Assembly: GCF_019219075.1 (NCBI RefSeq)
Contig: NZ_JAHUWJ010000019.1
Span: 62,001-126,000, forward strand
Length of the DNA: 64,000 nucleotides
DNA from: Chitinophaga sp. sic0106
GTDB taxonomy: Bacteria; Bacteroidota; Bacteroidia; Chitinophagales; Chitinophagaceae
Direction: 5' to 3'
Shown here: positions 38,641-48,064 of the stretch, one piece after another
Position numbering within the stretch: the stretch's first letter is position 1
Layout: every line of letters starts with the position of its first letter
The notes under the pieces: generated by a model
Database searches by the model: none
What the model was told of the DNA's origin: nothing
The model's input: only the letters and a program-made list of their open reading frames with translations
Made by a program: the position numbers and the translations under genes

Positions 38641-40035
38641 TCAGGCTGGTTTACCACCTTTGGCCATTTCAATCATTACAGACAGTTCTTCCACTGCGGC
38701 ATGTTCACCACCTGTAAATCCTGCCAGCTTAAACCGGATACGGCCATTGCCATCGATCACGAATTTTGCCGGGATAGCAGTTACACCATAGGCTTCTGCC
38801 ACGGACTTTCCTTTGGCTGGCTTTGGGTCAAACAGCACTTTAAAATCGTAATTATTTTTTTCGATAAACTCCTTTACCGTAGTTTCATAGTTATCCGTTT
38901 TTTCCCAGCAGTCAATAAAAAGGAACTGCACATCCGACTGTTGCTGGTATTTCGCCTGCGCTTTTTTCATGGCAGGGAAAGAGGCCTTGCAGGGGCCGCA
39001 CCAGGTGGCCCAGAAATCCAGTACTACCACCTTTCCTTTCATATCCGCCAAAGTCACCTGCTTACCGTTCATATCCTTTAGTTTAAAGGGCAGTGCCGGC
39101 ACATCGATCATTTCCTCGCCTACACGCTTTTTCAGGCGCTCCTGGAAACGCTGATCCAGCCCTGCGAAATAGGCGTCCTCTCCTATACTACCATTGTTAT
39201 TGGCAGCATATACTTCTTTGAGCATAGCAGTGATTGCCGGGTTATTAACGCCTTGTACTACGGCCGATTCCAGTTTGCGCTGGCAGTCCGCCAGGCGGTT
39301 CAATGCTTTATAGGCACTGGCGTAGAGCAGAAAAAATTTCGCATCGGGGGTACTACCTGCATAGCGCTCTGACTCAGCGAAATATTTAATTGCGGTATCA
39401 TAATTTTTCTTCAGGTACATAATTTCCCCGTAACTGCCAGCCATGAAAGGGAAGCCAATAGCCGCAAACTGCGCCTCGTTATCATTAGGCTTAGGGTTCA
39501 GGAACCGGCGGGATCTGTTGATGCCCTGCAGCAATAATGCGGAAGCATCGGTAGTATCTCCCTTTGCCAGCAAGGCCTGCGATATCATAGTAATCCCTTC
39601 TCCACTCCAGAAGTCATATTCCAGCGAATTAGCATATCCTACCGCCTTTTGCAGATTGCCTGCACGGGCATTTTGCACGCCAAAGCCTGCTCGTAAATAA
39701 TCGTAGATAACATAAATACCGCTAAAGTGCTTTATCGGGAACGCTGCTACGCATTGCTCAAACAGCAGTTCTTTTTTCTGCAGGTCCTTTTCACTGTTAA
39801 CGCCGTCAATCAGGGTGGCACGCATGATTACACTGGCAGGAAATTTAGTTTTCACCAGCTCCAGTATGGAATCGGCCTGGGTCTGCTGGCCCTTATTTAT
39901 AAAGATTTTATAGGCAGACACAAATTTCGCTTCGAGCGCGGTATCCACCGGCGTACTTTGACTGAAAGCCGATAGCCCCTTGTAGATCATCAGTGTGGTG
40001 AGCAGCAATGCTTTTCTGATATGATGTGATTTCAT
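38641..40035 (-). CDS. TlpA-like thiol-disulfide oxidoreductase with helical N-terminal domain
   Basis: Exported protein of 464 residues with a signal peptide (ending LSAFSQ). Residues 30 to about 300 are TPR-like helices (YDTAIKYFAESERYAGS, FFLLYASAYKALNRL). Residues about 315-460 form a TlpA/redoxin domain: FKLKDMNGKQVTLADMKGK, VVVLDFWATWCGPCKASFP with an intact CxxC, and YGVTAIPAKFVIDGNGRI with the cis-proline. Final gene of the third module. It is a different kind of thioredoxin protein from those of the other two modules but occupies the same end position, so a redox partner seems to be a fixed component. Confidence 0.88.
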   Translation of the reverse strand: MKSHHIRKALLLTTLMIYKGLSAFSQSTPVDTALEAKFVSAYKIFINKGQQTQADSILELVKTKFPASVIMRATLIDGVNSEKDLQKKELLFEQCVAAFPIKHFSGIYVIYDYLRAGFGVQNARAGNLQKAVGYANSLEYDFWSGEGITMISQALLAKGDTTDASALLLQGINRSRRFLNPKPNDNEAQFAAIGFPFMAGSYGEIMYLKKNYDTAIKYFAESERYAGSTPDAKFFLLYASAYKALNRLADCQRKLESAVVQGVNNPAITAMLKEVYAANNNGSIGEDAYFAGLDQRFQERLKKRVGEEMIDVPALPFKLKDMNGKQVTLADMKGKVVVLDFWATWCGPCKASFPAMKKAQAKYQQQSDVQFLFIDCWEKTDNYETTVKEFIEKNNYDFKVLFDPKPAKGKSVAEAYGVTAIPAKFVIDGNGRIRFKLAGFTGGEHAAVEELSVMIEMAKGGKPA

Positions 40036-40046
40036 TTTTTTTCTGA

Positions 40047-41015
40047 TTATGGTAATGAAGTAATGATGGCAAAAAGTACGTTGGTGCTGTTCAGCATTTC
40101 AGTAGGTGTCATACCCTGTTGCTGCTTATCCTTCAGGCGCAGCGCCAGCAGGTAAGTACTGCCTGATGGAAATTTGGCAGGGTCGGGCCGGAAGATCACC
40201 GAGGTTGCCGGCGCAGTAATATTCATGTTTGCCTTAATGGTCAGCGAGTCAGCGGAGAAACTGAAAGCGCCCGCCGGGAAAGGTTTATAGCTGGTGTTGA
40301 ACTTTGCATTATACGCATCCACCAGGGCTGTGGTAGATACCCCTTCCACTGCAAATTTCATATCACTGGAAACAACTTTATCCAATGCCACCAGCACCAT
40401 AGGTGTTGCCGTTTGTGGAAAGCTCTGAAATACCGTTTGTACAATGTTGCCTTTACCGGTGGAAGCCGTCATGATAAAGGCATTGGCCACCGTTACATTG
40501 TATTTAACAAATAGCAGGGAACTGGCAAGCCCGCCACCTGGTGAGCTCTGCATCCGCACGGGCACTACAAACCGATAGCTTCCGGGGGCATAGCCGGATA
40601 CATTGCCAGCTGCCACCTGTACAGAGTCAGCAGACTGATATTTACCAGCAGGGATCGTATACTTACCGCCTTGCAGCACCTGGAAAACACCACTCCCCAG
40701 AATGGGGGATTTTGTTTTATACAGGCTGTCGAACGCTTGTACCAATAATTTACTGGTATCTATGCTGGCCGTAACATTTACATCTCCCCCTAACAAACTA
40801 CTTAAACGCGGGAAAAATGAAGCCGGTTTGTTGGCTACCTGAATCAGCTTCCCATCCGACACTACCACCGTACCTTCGCCCACCGGCACTACGTTATATG
40901 CCGAAAGGCCCTTCAATACTTCATTCATCACAGGATCTCCAACGGTATCTTTCTCGCATGCCGCAAAGACCAGTGAAATGAGGACCGTTACAAGAATGTT
41001 GTAATACATCTTCAT
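40047..41015 (-). CDS. DUF1735-type (BT_3987-like) surface lipoprotein
   Basis: Lipoprotein of 322 residues. The start at 41015 (MKMYYNILVTVLISLVFAAC) is chosen for its lipoprotein signal; longer in-frame starts up to 41132 would overlap SusD. Two tandem beta modules of the DUF1735 type can be seen: about 70-155 (NVTASIDTSKLLVQAFDSLY, GGKYTIPAGKYQSADSVQV) and about 210-300 (KFAVEGVSTTALVDAYNAKF, SFSADSLTIKANMNITAP). The family accompanies SusD and is thought to bind glycans or other ligands at the surface. It replaces the DUF4843/PKD-like pair of the other modules and begins 10 bases after the SusD stop. Confidence 0.75.
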   Translation of the reverse strand: MKMYYNILVTVLISLVFAACEKDTVGDPVMNEVLKGLSAYNVVPVGEGTVVVSDGKLIQVANKPASFFPRLSSLLGGDVNVTASIDTSKLLVQAFDSLYKTKSPILGSGVFQVLQGGKYTIPAGKYQSADSVQVAAGNVSGYAPGSYRFVVPVRMQSSPGGGLASSLLFVKYNVTVANAFIMTASTGKGNIVQTVFQSFPQTATPMVLVALDKVVSSDMKFAVEGVSTTALVDAYNAKFNTSYKPFPAGAFSFSADSLTIKANMNITAPATSVIFRPDPAKFPSGSTYLLALRLKDKQQQGMTPTEMLNSTNVLFAIITSLP

Positions 41016-41025
41016 AAAAAAATAC

Positions 41026-42456
41026 TTAGCGCGCATTCTGAATAATGAGCGGGTTATTGGAAATAATTTTAGGTTCAAATGGCAGCAGGTACCTTGGTGA
41101 GCCTGCCGGCAAAGTAGCCAGCACATTGCCACTCACATCTGATATCCGCTTCAGCTCCGTCTTAAAACGGTCTTCCTGGTTTAATCTTTTCAGATCTGAC
41201 AGGCGAATACCACCATGCAGGCAAAGCTCTCTGCGTCGCTCATCCAGCACCGACTTCAGCGCATCCGCATTATTCGTATAGGCGATAGCGGTATAGTCAG
41301 CTGGCTTGAAACGCTTTTGCCGCAAGGTGTTCAGCAAAGCCACTGCCCCACTTCCATCATTATTACGTGCCAGGCATTCCGCTTTTATCAGCATCATTTC
41401 CGGTACCCCGGTGGTGTAATTAAACTGCATGCCATTGGTACCATACGGCAGGTAACTATAGCGGGTATTGGTTCCAATCTTATAGAAACCATACAGGAGG
41501 CGCAGGTCTTTTGCATGAAACAAACTTTGCAGGTCATCGCTCATGAATGGGGTGGCTTTAAACAAACTGAAATAATTCAGGTCGATACAAACCTTCGCCA
41601 TTAATACTTCCGGGTTACTGGTAAAATCCTTTAGGACCAGTGGCTTATTGATAATGCCCGCCAATGGGTTTACAGAACTCCAGAAATCCCAGGTGTTATA
41701 ATCAACAAGCGTGGAACGTATGGCCAGTGCCTTGTTAGCGGCTTCCAGTGCAGCGCCGTAGTCGCTCGCATATAAATACGTTTTGGCCAGCAATGCATAT
41801 GCGGCGGCCTTACCAGGGTGCAGCAGGTCCTGCCCGAAATCAGGCAGCGCTGCGGTATTGGCCGCTTCCTGCAAATCCTTTTTAATCTGCTCGTAAACTA
41901 CCTGCACAGTAGCACGCGCCGGCTTCAGCGAAGCATCCGGTGCCAGAATCATGGGTACCGCCAGATCTGAAGTGGCAGACGAAGCCTGATAAGCAGGCCC
42001 ATACAGGTTTAGCAGCTGAAAGTAATAATAAGCGCGATTGATTTTTGCCTGTGCTCCCAGGATCATTTTCTGCCCGGCAGTGTCGCCAGTGGCCTGATCT
42101 ACGTAGGTCAGCACGATGTTCATCTGCAAAATCCATTTATAGGCATTGCCATACATGGGGTCCGTATCTGCCAGGTCCCATACTGTAGGCGCCCACAGGT
42201 AGCCGCGGGAGAAGTAGGAATTAGGATTCACTTCCTTTACCAGTTTCTCCGGTATCATTACCTCATCGCTGATCAGGTCAGCCAATAAAAAGTTAGGTTC
42301 CCCGAGGTTACTGTTATTCAGTATTTCGGCCAGGTCGCTCGCTTTGTACAGGTCCACCTTGTTGGTATCCGGCCGTACCCCCAGGAATTTCTCGCAGCTG
42401 CTGAGCAGGGTAGCTGCCAGTAGCATGCATACAACAGGTATTGAAAATATTCTCAT
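41026..42456 (-). CDS. SusD/RagB family lipoprotein (third module)
   Basis: Surface lipoprotein of 476 residues; the signal ends in TLLSSC. The N-terminal EKFLGVRPDTNKVDLYKASDLAEIL, the helix AQAKINRAYYYFQLLNLYGPAY, and the C-terminal LIKAECLARNNDGSGAVALLN and RRRELCLHGGIRLSDLKRL are typical of the SusD group that works with large SusC proteins. It begins 11 bases after its SusC stop. Confidence 0.92.
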   Translation of the reverse strand: MRIFSIPVVCMLLAATLLSSCEKFLGVRPDTNKVDLYKASDLAEILNNSNLGEPNFLLADLISDEVMIPEKLVKEVNPNSYFSRGYLWAPTVWDLADTDPMYGNAYKWILQMNIVLTYVDQATGDTAGQKMILGAQAKINRAYYYFQLLNLYGPAYQASSATSDLAVPMILAPDASLKPARATVQVVYEQIKKDLQEAANTAALPDFGQDLLHPGKAAAYALLAKTYLYASDYGAALEAANKALAIRSTLVDYNTWDFWSSVNPLAGIINKPLVLKDFTSNPEVLMAKVCIDLNYFSLFKATPFMSDDLQSLFHAKDLRLLYGFYKIGTNTRYSYLPYGTNGMQFNYTTGVPEMMLIKAECLARNNDGSGAVALLNTLRQKRFKPADYTAIAYTNNADALKSVLDERRRELCLHGGIRLSDLKRLNQEDRFKTELKRISDVSGNVLATLPAGSPRYLLPFEPKIISNNPLIIQNAR

Positions 42457-42467
42457 CTTGTTTTCTT

Positions 42468-45400
42468 TTAGAGATTCATATTCACGGTAAACATATACTG
42501 CGCGGGCTGGCGCATGGTTACCAATCCATAATCAGAAATCGCCTGTGGGTCCAAATCGAACTTATTGCGCGTCCACAGCGCTACGTTCTGCACCTGCACG
42601 GAAAGCGTCAAACCTTTGATCCTGCTGCCCTTCAGGGCGACTGCCGGGAAGGAGTAACCCAATTGAATTTCCCTCAGCCGGATATTATCCGCACGCTCAA
42701 TGGTGTTGCTGGAATTCTGGATGATCAGGTTGCGGGTGGTGCTGGCGGCGGCCATCACCGGTACATCCGTAGTTGCTTCATCCCCTGGCTTTTTCCAACG
42801 TTTGGCTATCAGTTCATTGTTATCAATCAACCCGGAAGATGCCGGCATATAGGAACGGAAAACGTGTCCCAGGTTAAAGATGGCGCGTGCATTGAAGAAG
42901 AAATTCCTGTATTCCAGGTTCTGGATGATGGCGCCTGTCCACGGTGCCCTGGTGCGACCACTATACACCAATGCAGACGAGTCAGGCGTATTTACTTTTT
43001 CATGCTTACCATTATATATCTGCGGATTGCCGGATGCATCCAGGCCCGCCCAGCTGTAGCTCCAGAGATTATCCATGGCATAACCGTCATGGATACTCGA
43101 TAAGAAACTCCTGTCGGCCGTATAGTTTATCTTAGGTGCATTCAGTGCTTTGTTAATATTATAGGCGCCATTCACTGTCATGGTCCATTGGAAACGCTTG
43201 TTGGTGATGAGTTTGGTCATCAGCTGCATTTCAAAGCCCTGGTTGAGCATTTTACTATAATTGGTTTGCACCAGCAGACCTGTGGCCGGGTCCGTAGGTA
43301 CTTCACCGTTAGTCATACCCGTGCGGATGTTACGATAATAAAATCCATCCAGTACGAACCGGTCTTTCAGGATGCCCACGCGTGCATGTGCTTCCTTGTT
43401 CTGCTGATGTGCCGGCAGTAACTCGAAGTCACTCACACTCACCTGGCTGAAACCACCACCCTCTCTTGGCGCGTTGGTAGACATCATGAGTGCAAGGCCC
43501 TGGTAGGGATTGATGTCGGACACCGACAAGTCGAACTGCAGACTGCTTACCGCACCTTTATGGAAAAATCTTTCCCTGGTTACATCCCAGGTGAGGGTAC
43601 CGGAAAACTGGCTGCCGGATAAGGAAGATTCATTGTAGCGCACCGTCAGCATCAGTCGGTCGCCGGAAAGGGAGGTTTGCAATTGCGCGCCTACGTTATC
43701 ATTCGTTTGACCGTTGAACTGCGCCGGAATATAATCCGATATGAAGATATTGGCATTGCTCCACAGCGGTTGCAGGGTGCGGGAGGAGGTGATGCCTGGC
43801 GTAAGCCATGGCAGCTGCATTTTTTCATACGAGGTGGTTAACCTCATCATGCTGATCCAGGGTACCTGGAAGAATTTTTCTTTATGCAGCATCCAGGTGG
43901 CAGCGAGGTTGTAGTCGGCTATCTGCGCGTAGCGCGCCGGCCCGTTGGTTACCGGCATAAATACCGTATTGTAACTACCATTGACTTCGTATTTGTTGTG
44001 GTAGGTATAGGTGAGATTGGCATTGCCGGCGGTATTGCGCGCCATCGTTTTTGCCGGCAGGCTGCGTATCAATAACTCCATCGGATACACGCCCCTGCCT
44101 AAGTAGTTGGTGAAGCCGGCAGTGCCGGTGTAAATAATCGGCAAACCGGTACCGGTAGCCCTGTTATAGCCGTATAAGGTAGTATCTGGTTGATTGTTGT
44201 TGGTGGTGCTGGCGGCACTAACACCGGCGCTGATGTTGATCACGTGCCGGGTGCCCAGCTGTTTACGGTAGGTAAATCCGGAGCGTGCATTCCATAGTGT
44301 TGCATTGGCGGAGGATCTGCGCATGATATCTCCCGGAGGCACATAGAATTCCATGGAGTTGCCACTGGCCGTTGTTCTGGACAGGGCGTAGTCATTAATT
44401 ACTTTACGGGTATTGCTGTTGTTTATGCCCTGCCAGGAGTCATTAGAACTCCAGGAGGGGTTGTACTGCACGCTGGCAGACCATTGCAGCTGTTTTGCCA
44501 GGTCCCATACCACGTTGAGCCTGGAATTGATAGAAGAACTCTTCGCCAGGTTCTGGCTGTTTAACAGGTCCTCCAGGGGATTAATACCATAATCAAGATA
44601 ACCGAGCGACGTCATGGTACTGTTCAGCGCAGGGGCAACTTCGTAATTGTTATACACATACTTTCCCTGCTGATCCAGCAGCAACTGGTAGCTGTCCATG
44701 GTGCCGGTGTTGGCGGCACCCGGAGAGCGCTGTTTGGCAAAGTTGGTGTTCATATCCAGGGTGGTGCGCAGCTTACCTTTCAGGAGTCTTACATCATTTT
44801 TCAGGTTCAGAATAACATCTTCTGCCTTGCTGCCTTTGGTGGTACTGTTGGCGTTGCGGTAGGTACCGCTCACATTGAACTGGTAAATTTTACCGCCACC
44901 GGAGATACCCAGGGTATGATTATGCGTAAACACATCCTGCTGTAGCAGCTTCAACTGATCTCTGTTGGATAACACGGACATAGAATCCCACTTTTGCTGA
45001 AATGCTTCAGGGGTCAGTTTCTTTTTATTCAGATCGTAGAGCAGGCGTTGCGCCGGTGTCATCATATTCTGGTTGGCGGCCAGTAAAAAGTTGGACAGCC
45101 CTTTATCGTAGCCCTCTTTGTAATAATCCAGTATATCTGCGGTGGACGCCAGGTGCATGATGCGGTTGCTGTTATCTTGTATGGGGGAGAAATAAAGGTT
45201 GCTGGTATAGTTGATATTCAGCTTGCCGGGTTCTGCGCCGGCAGTAGTGATCATGATGATACCGCCTGCTGCTTTGGGCCCCCACTTTACACATTCGGCC
45301 GGGTCGCGGATGATCCTTACTGATTCTACGTTGTTCAGTGGGTAGTCGGCCGGAAAGTTATCCTGCGGAAAGCCGTCGATCACTACCAGCATGCCGGAAG

Positions 45401-46598
45401 TACCGGCACCGAATCCACTGGCGCCGCGCAGTTCCGGAACTATACCGTTGTTTTCCACTTTGGTGATGTAGTTGATGCGTTGCAGTGGTATGGTAGAGTA
45501 TCCGGGAGTATAGGCGGAATTGGCCTGGTCATAATAGAACTTCAGGTAGCTTTCGTAGTTTGGATAACCCTGGGCGGCCAGATTTATACCCTGTCTGATA
45601 AAGCGGTCGTACATATCCTTCAGTGCTGCACCGTTGTAATTCATATCCATGCTGGTTTTCACGTCCGACTTGAGGGTGAGTCCGGGCACGCTACCTTCCA
45701 GGAGTTGCACCAGCGTTTGGTGGCGGCGGTTTTTTAGCTCTACGGCCACGCCGGGAGTTTTCTTAAAGGTGATTTCCGCCTTTTCCAGTTCGTTTATGCT
45801 TGCACGTAACCGGATACTTACCTGAACGGTGCTGCCGGTGCTGGCTTTCACATCTTCCAATTGATTTTTATCCAATGCCATGGCAGTATAACCGTTACTG
45901 GAAGGGCGTACAGCAATGGTGATGGGGCGGTAGCTGATGCAGGTGATAACCAGTACTGCATTGTCCGGAATTCCCTGCAGACTGAAATAACCTTTGGTAT
46001 TGGTCATCGTTCCCAGCTGGCCACCTCTTACCCGTACTGACACGTTGCTGAGCGGTTGCCCTTCAAAGTCGGTAATGGTACCGGAAAGGCCGGCAAAAAG
46101 GATGGAATTGCCAGCATCAGCATTATTGGCTGTTTGTTCATCCCTTTTTGCCGGCAAACTTTTAGCGATGATGGAAATAGTTTTACTGGTTATCGAATAC
46201 CCAAAGGGTTGTTCTTTAAAGACTATATCCAGGAAGGATTTCAGCGGCATATTATTCACCGCAAAAGATACCTGTCTGGAGTTGGCCAGTGCATCTGCCT
46301 CATAAAAAACATAGTAGCCTGTTTGTTGCCTGATGGCGGAGAACACGCTTTTCAGCGGCATATTTTTGCCGGAAAGAGTAATGGATTGCGCATTCCCTGT
46401 TGCGTGTACGTTACATAAAAATACCAGGAGAAGAAATGCAGTTATTTTCATCACCAGCTTAATTTTTTTAAAGGACCTGACGGCTCGCCGAAGCGCCGCG
46501 GTATCCGGTTGGGACTTAGGCTGGCAGCGGCCTTGGCTATGTAAGGGCATAGCAATGGCTGACCAGGACCAATTCGCAGTTTTTTGCATAAATTGCAA
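42468..46598 (-). CDS. SusC/RagA TonB-dependent transporter with STN domain, unusually long (third module)
   Basis: Outer-membrane transporter of 1376 residues, over 200 longer than the other two. It has a leader MQFMQKTANW, a hydrophobic signal about 50 residues in (MKITAFLLLVFLCNVHATGNAQ), an STN domain (MPLKSVFSAIRQQTGYYVF, FLDIVFKEQPFGYSI) and a carboxypeptidase-like domain (GTITDFEGQPLSNVSVRV). An atypical plug follows (GASGFGAGTSGMLVVIDG, GPKAAGGIIMIT), then a long barrel ending in MFTVNMNL. The long N-terminal extension and bases upstream of its ATG match those of the SusC at 32880-36338. FecR and sigma genes upstream complete the signalling relay. Confidence 0.93.
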   Translation of the reverse strand: MQFMQKTANWSWSAIAMPLHSQGRCQPKSQPDTAALRRAVRSFKKIKLVMKITAFLLLVFLCNVHATGNAQSITLSGKNMPLKSVFSAIRQQTGYYVFYEADALANSRQVSFAVNNMPLKSFLDIVFKEQPFGYSITSKTISIIAKSLPAKRDEQTANNADAGNSILFAGLSGTITDFEGQPLSNVSVRVRGGQLGTMTNTKGYFSLQGIPDNAVLVITCISYRPITIAVRPSSNGYTAMALDKNQLEDVKASTGSTVQVSIRLRASINELEKAEITFKKTPGVAVELKNRRHQTLVQLLEGSVPGLTLKSDVKTSMDMNYNGAALKDMYDRFIRQGINLAAQGYPNYESYLKFYYDQANSAYTPGYSTIPLQRINYITKVENNGIVPELRGASGFGAGTSGMLVVIDGFPQDNFPADYPLNNVESVRIIRDPAECVKWGPKAAGGIIMITTAGAEPGKLNINYTSNLYFSPIQDNSNRIMHLASTADILDYYKEGYDKGLSNFLLAANQNMMTPAQRLLYDLNKKKLTPEAFQQKWDSMSVLSNRDQLKLLQQDVFTHNHTLGISGGGKIYQFNVSGTYRNANSTTKGSKAEDVILNLKNDVRLLKGKLRTTLDMNTNFAKQRSPGAANTGTMDSYQLLLDQQGKYVYNNYEVAPALNSTMTSLGYLDYGINPLEDLLNSQNLAKSSSINSRLNVVWDLAKQLQWSASVQYNPSWSSNDSWQGINNSNTRKVINDYALSRTTASGNSMEFYVPPGDIMRRSSANATLWNARSGFTYRKQLGTRHVINISAGVSAASTTNNNQPDTTLYGYNRATGTGLPIIYTGTAGFTNYLGRGVYPMELLIRSLPAKTMARNTAGNANLTYTYHNKYEVNGSYNTVFMPVTNGPARYAQIADYNLAATWMLHKEKFFQVPWISMMRLTTSYEKMQLPWLTPGITSSRTLQPLWSNANIFISDYIPAQFNGQTNDNVGAQLQTSLSGDRLMLTVRYNESSLSGSQFSGTLTWDVTRERFFHKGAVSSLQFDLSVSDINPYQGLALMMSTNAPREGGGFSQVSVSDFELLPAHQQNKEAHARVGILKDRFVLDGFYYRNIRTGMTNGEVPTDPATGLLVQTNYSKMLNQGFEMQLMTKLITNKRFQWTMTVNGAYNINKALNAPKINYTADRSFLSSIHDGYAMDNLWSYSWAGLDASGNPQIYNGKHEKVNTPDSSALVYSGRTRAPWTGAIIQNLEYRNFFFNARAIFNLGHVFRSYMPASSGLIDNNELIAKRWKKPGDEATTDVPVMAAASTTRNLIIQNSSNTIERADNIRLREIQLGYSFPAVALKGSRIKGLTLSVQVQNVALWTRNKFDLDPQAISDYGLVTMRQPAQYMFTVNMNL

Positions 46599-46610
46599 TT
46601 GATTTGGTTG
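46581..46610 (-). repeat. Conserved SusC leader, copy 2
   Basis: Second copy of the leader at 36321-36349, identical over 17 bases and nearly so over about 30. It spans the SusC start codon and the upstream AACCAAAT block. Confidence 0.7.
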
Positions 46611-46799
46611 TTAAATATTGTGTTGACACTAAGTCATTCCCACCGTCACGGGAGCAAGCCGTGGCGGTGTTCTTATACAGACTTTAAAATTAGTTTGCTG
46701 TACCGTTGGTGGGCAGGTATAGACAATATGACTCCATTCAGCTTTGGTTGGAAAGCTTTGATCACTCCTTCATTTTAGTATGCTTTAAGTTTACACTGG
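46599..46799. other. Intergenic region between FecR and SusC (third module)
   Basis: About 200 bases that should hold the SusC promoter (minus strand). It contains an 11-bp hairpin, CACCGTCACGG (46641-46651) with CCGTGGCGGTG (46659-46669), in the predicted leader. Promoter boxes could not be assigned. Confidence 0.4.
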
Positions 46800-47981
46800 C
46801 TACTTCAGTATGACCAGCTTGTTATTATCTTCTATTCTGAATTTAAGCTTGGTTTTTCCTAATATCACCAGGAGCTCGTTCAGGCTTACATTCCGGTCTA
46901 TTTCCCCGGCAAATTTTATATCCGGAATACCGTTTTCGTAAATTACTTCCACATCATACCAGCGTTCCACCAGCCGCATGGCTTCCTGCAGCGACAGATT
47001 ATCAAAGTTGAAGGCGCCATAGGTCCAGGCGATTACCGGATCAAGGTCTACCTGCTTCACGATGGTCGGAGTACCATTGCCTTGCTGCGGCAACTGAGTT
47101 TGTTCTCCTGGTTTAATAATAACGCCATCATTGGTGGCTGCCAATGCTTTCACTTTGATAGAACCTGCTACCAGTGTGGTTTTTATCAACGCTTCATTTT
47201 CATATGCCATCACATTGAACCGGGTGCCAAGTACAGTAATTTGTTCCCGGTTGTTCACTTTTATTTTGAAAGGTTTGTCTGCATTGGCGGCAATTTCGAA
47301 ATAGGCTTCTCCTGTTACGCTTACCGTTCTTTCATGGCTGTCAAATACCGCAGGGTAGGTCATTGAGCTGGCTGCGTTCAGCCATACATTGGAACCATCG
47401 GACAAGGTGATTCTGAACTGGCGGCCTTTAGGAGTGGTAATGGTATTAAAGGAAGCTTTCTCCGTTTGTCCTTTTCCGTTATAGTTGAGCTGACCGTTAT
47501 TGAGTACAACCTGGGCGCCTTGTTGCTGTGCAATCACGCCGTTGGCCATGCTATCGAGTACGATCTCGCTACCGTCGCCCAGTTGAAGGATCGCGCCGTT
47601 TTTACCGGGGAGTATCACTTTAGGTATAGCCGCCACGGTGGGCACTTTCGTACGCTGTGCGGTCCATAAATAGGCGCCGGCGCCCAGCAGCACCGCAATA
47701 GAGGCGGCGATCCAGTAGCGGCGGTAGCTGACTATTACCGGCAGGTCTTGCTGTTCGTGTTGCCGTAACCGTTGCTGCATCATTTTTTCCAGGCGGGCGG
47801 CTCGTTGCGGCGGTTCTTCACTGGTATACTCACCTGACAGAAAGCTCTCTTCCAGCAGTTGCTCTACCAGTACACGCTGTTCAGGGTTTTCGAGTATGTT
47901 ATGCAACAGTACACGCTCTTCAGCCGAAAGACTGTCAGCAGCATATTTCGCCAATAATATTTTCAACTCATGTAATTCCAT
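46800..47981 (-). CDS. FecR-family anti-sigma factor (third module)
   Basis: Anti-sigma factor of 393 residues. It has an N-terminal cytoplasmic region (LKILLAKYAADSLSAEERVLLHNIL), a membrane helix (YWIAASIAVLLGAGAYLWT, about 88-107), the FecR domain (ITTPKGRQFRITLSDGSNVW, SVTGEAYFEIAANADKPF) and a C-terminal domain (FNFDNLSLQEAMRLVERWY). Its partners are the adjacent sigma factor and SusC. Confidence 0.93.
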   Translation of the reverse strand: MELHELKILLAKYAADSLSAEERVLLHNILENPEQRVLVEQLLEESFLSGEYTSEEPPQRAARLEKMMQQRLRQHEQQDLPVIVSYRRYWIAASIAVLLGAGAYLWTAQRTKVPTVAAIPKVILPGKNGAILQLGDGSEIVLDSMANGVIAQQQGAQVVLNNGQLNYNGKGQTEKASFNTITTPKGRQFRITLSDGSNVWLNAASSMTYPAVFDSHERTVSVTGEAYFEIAANADKPFKIKVNNREQITVLGTRFNVMAYENEALIKTTLVAGSIKVKALAATNDGVIIKPGEQTQLPQQGNGTPTIVKQVDLDPVIAWTYGAFNFDNLSLQEAMRLVERWYDVEVIYENGIPDIKFAGEIDRNVSLNELLVILGKTKLKFRIEDNNKLVILK

Positions 47982-48064
47982 GCTTTAGTTGTTGCTGTTT
48001 TACCCCCTGTATCTATAAAGACGCAGGAAAAAGAAAGTCAAACAGGGGTCGGAAGAATTTTTTT

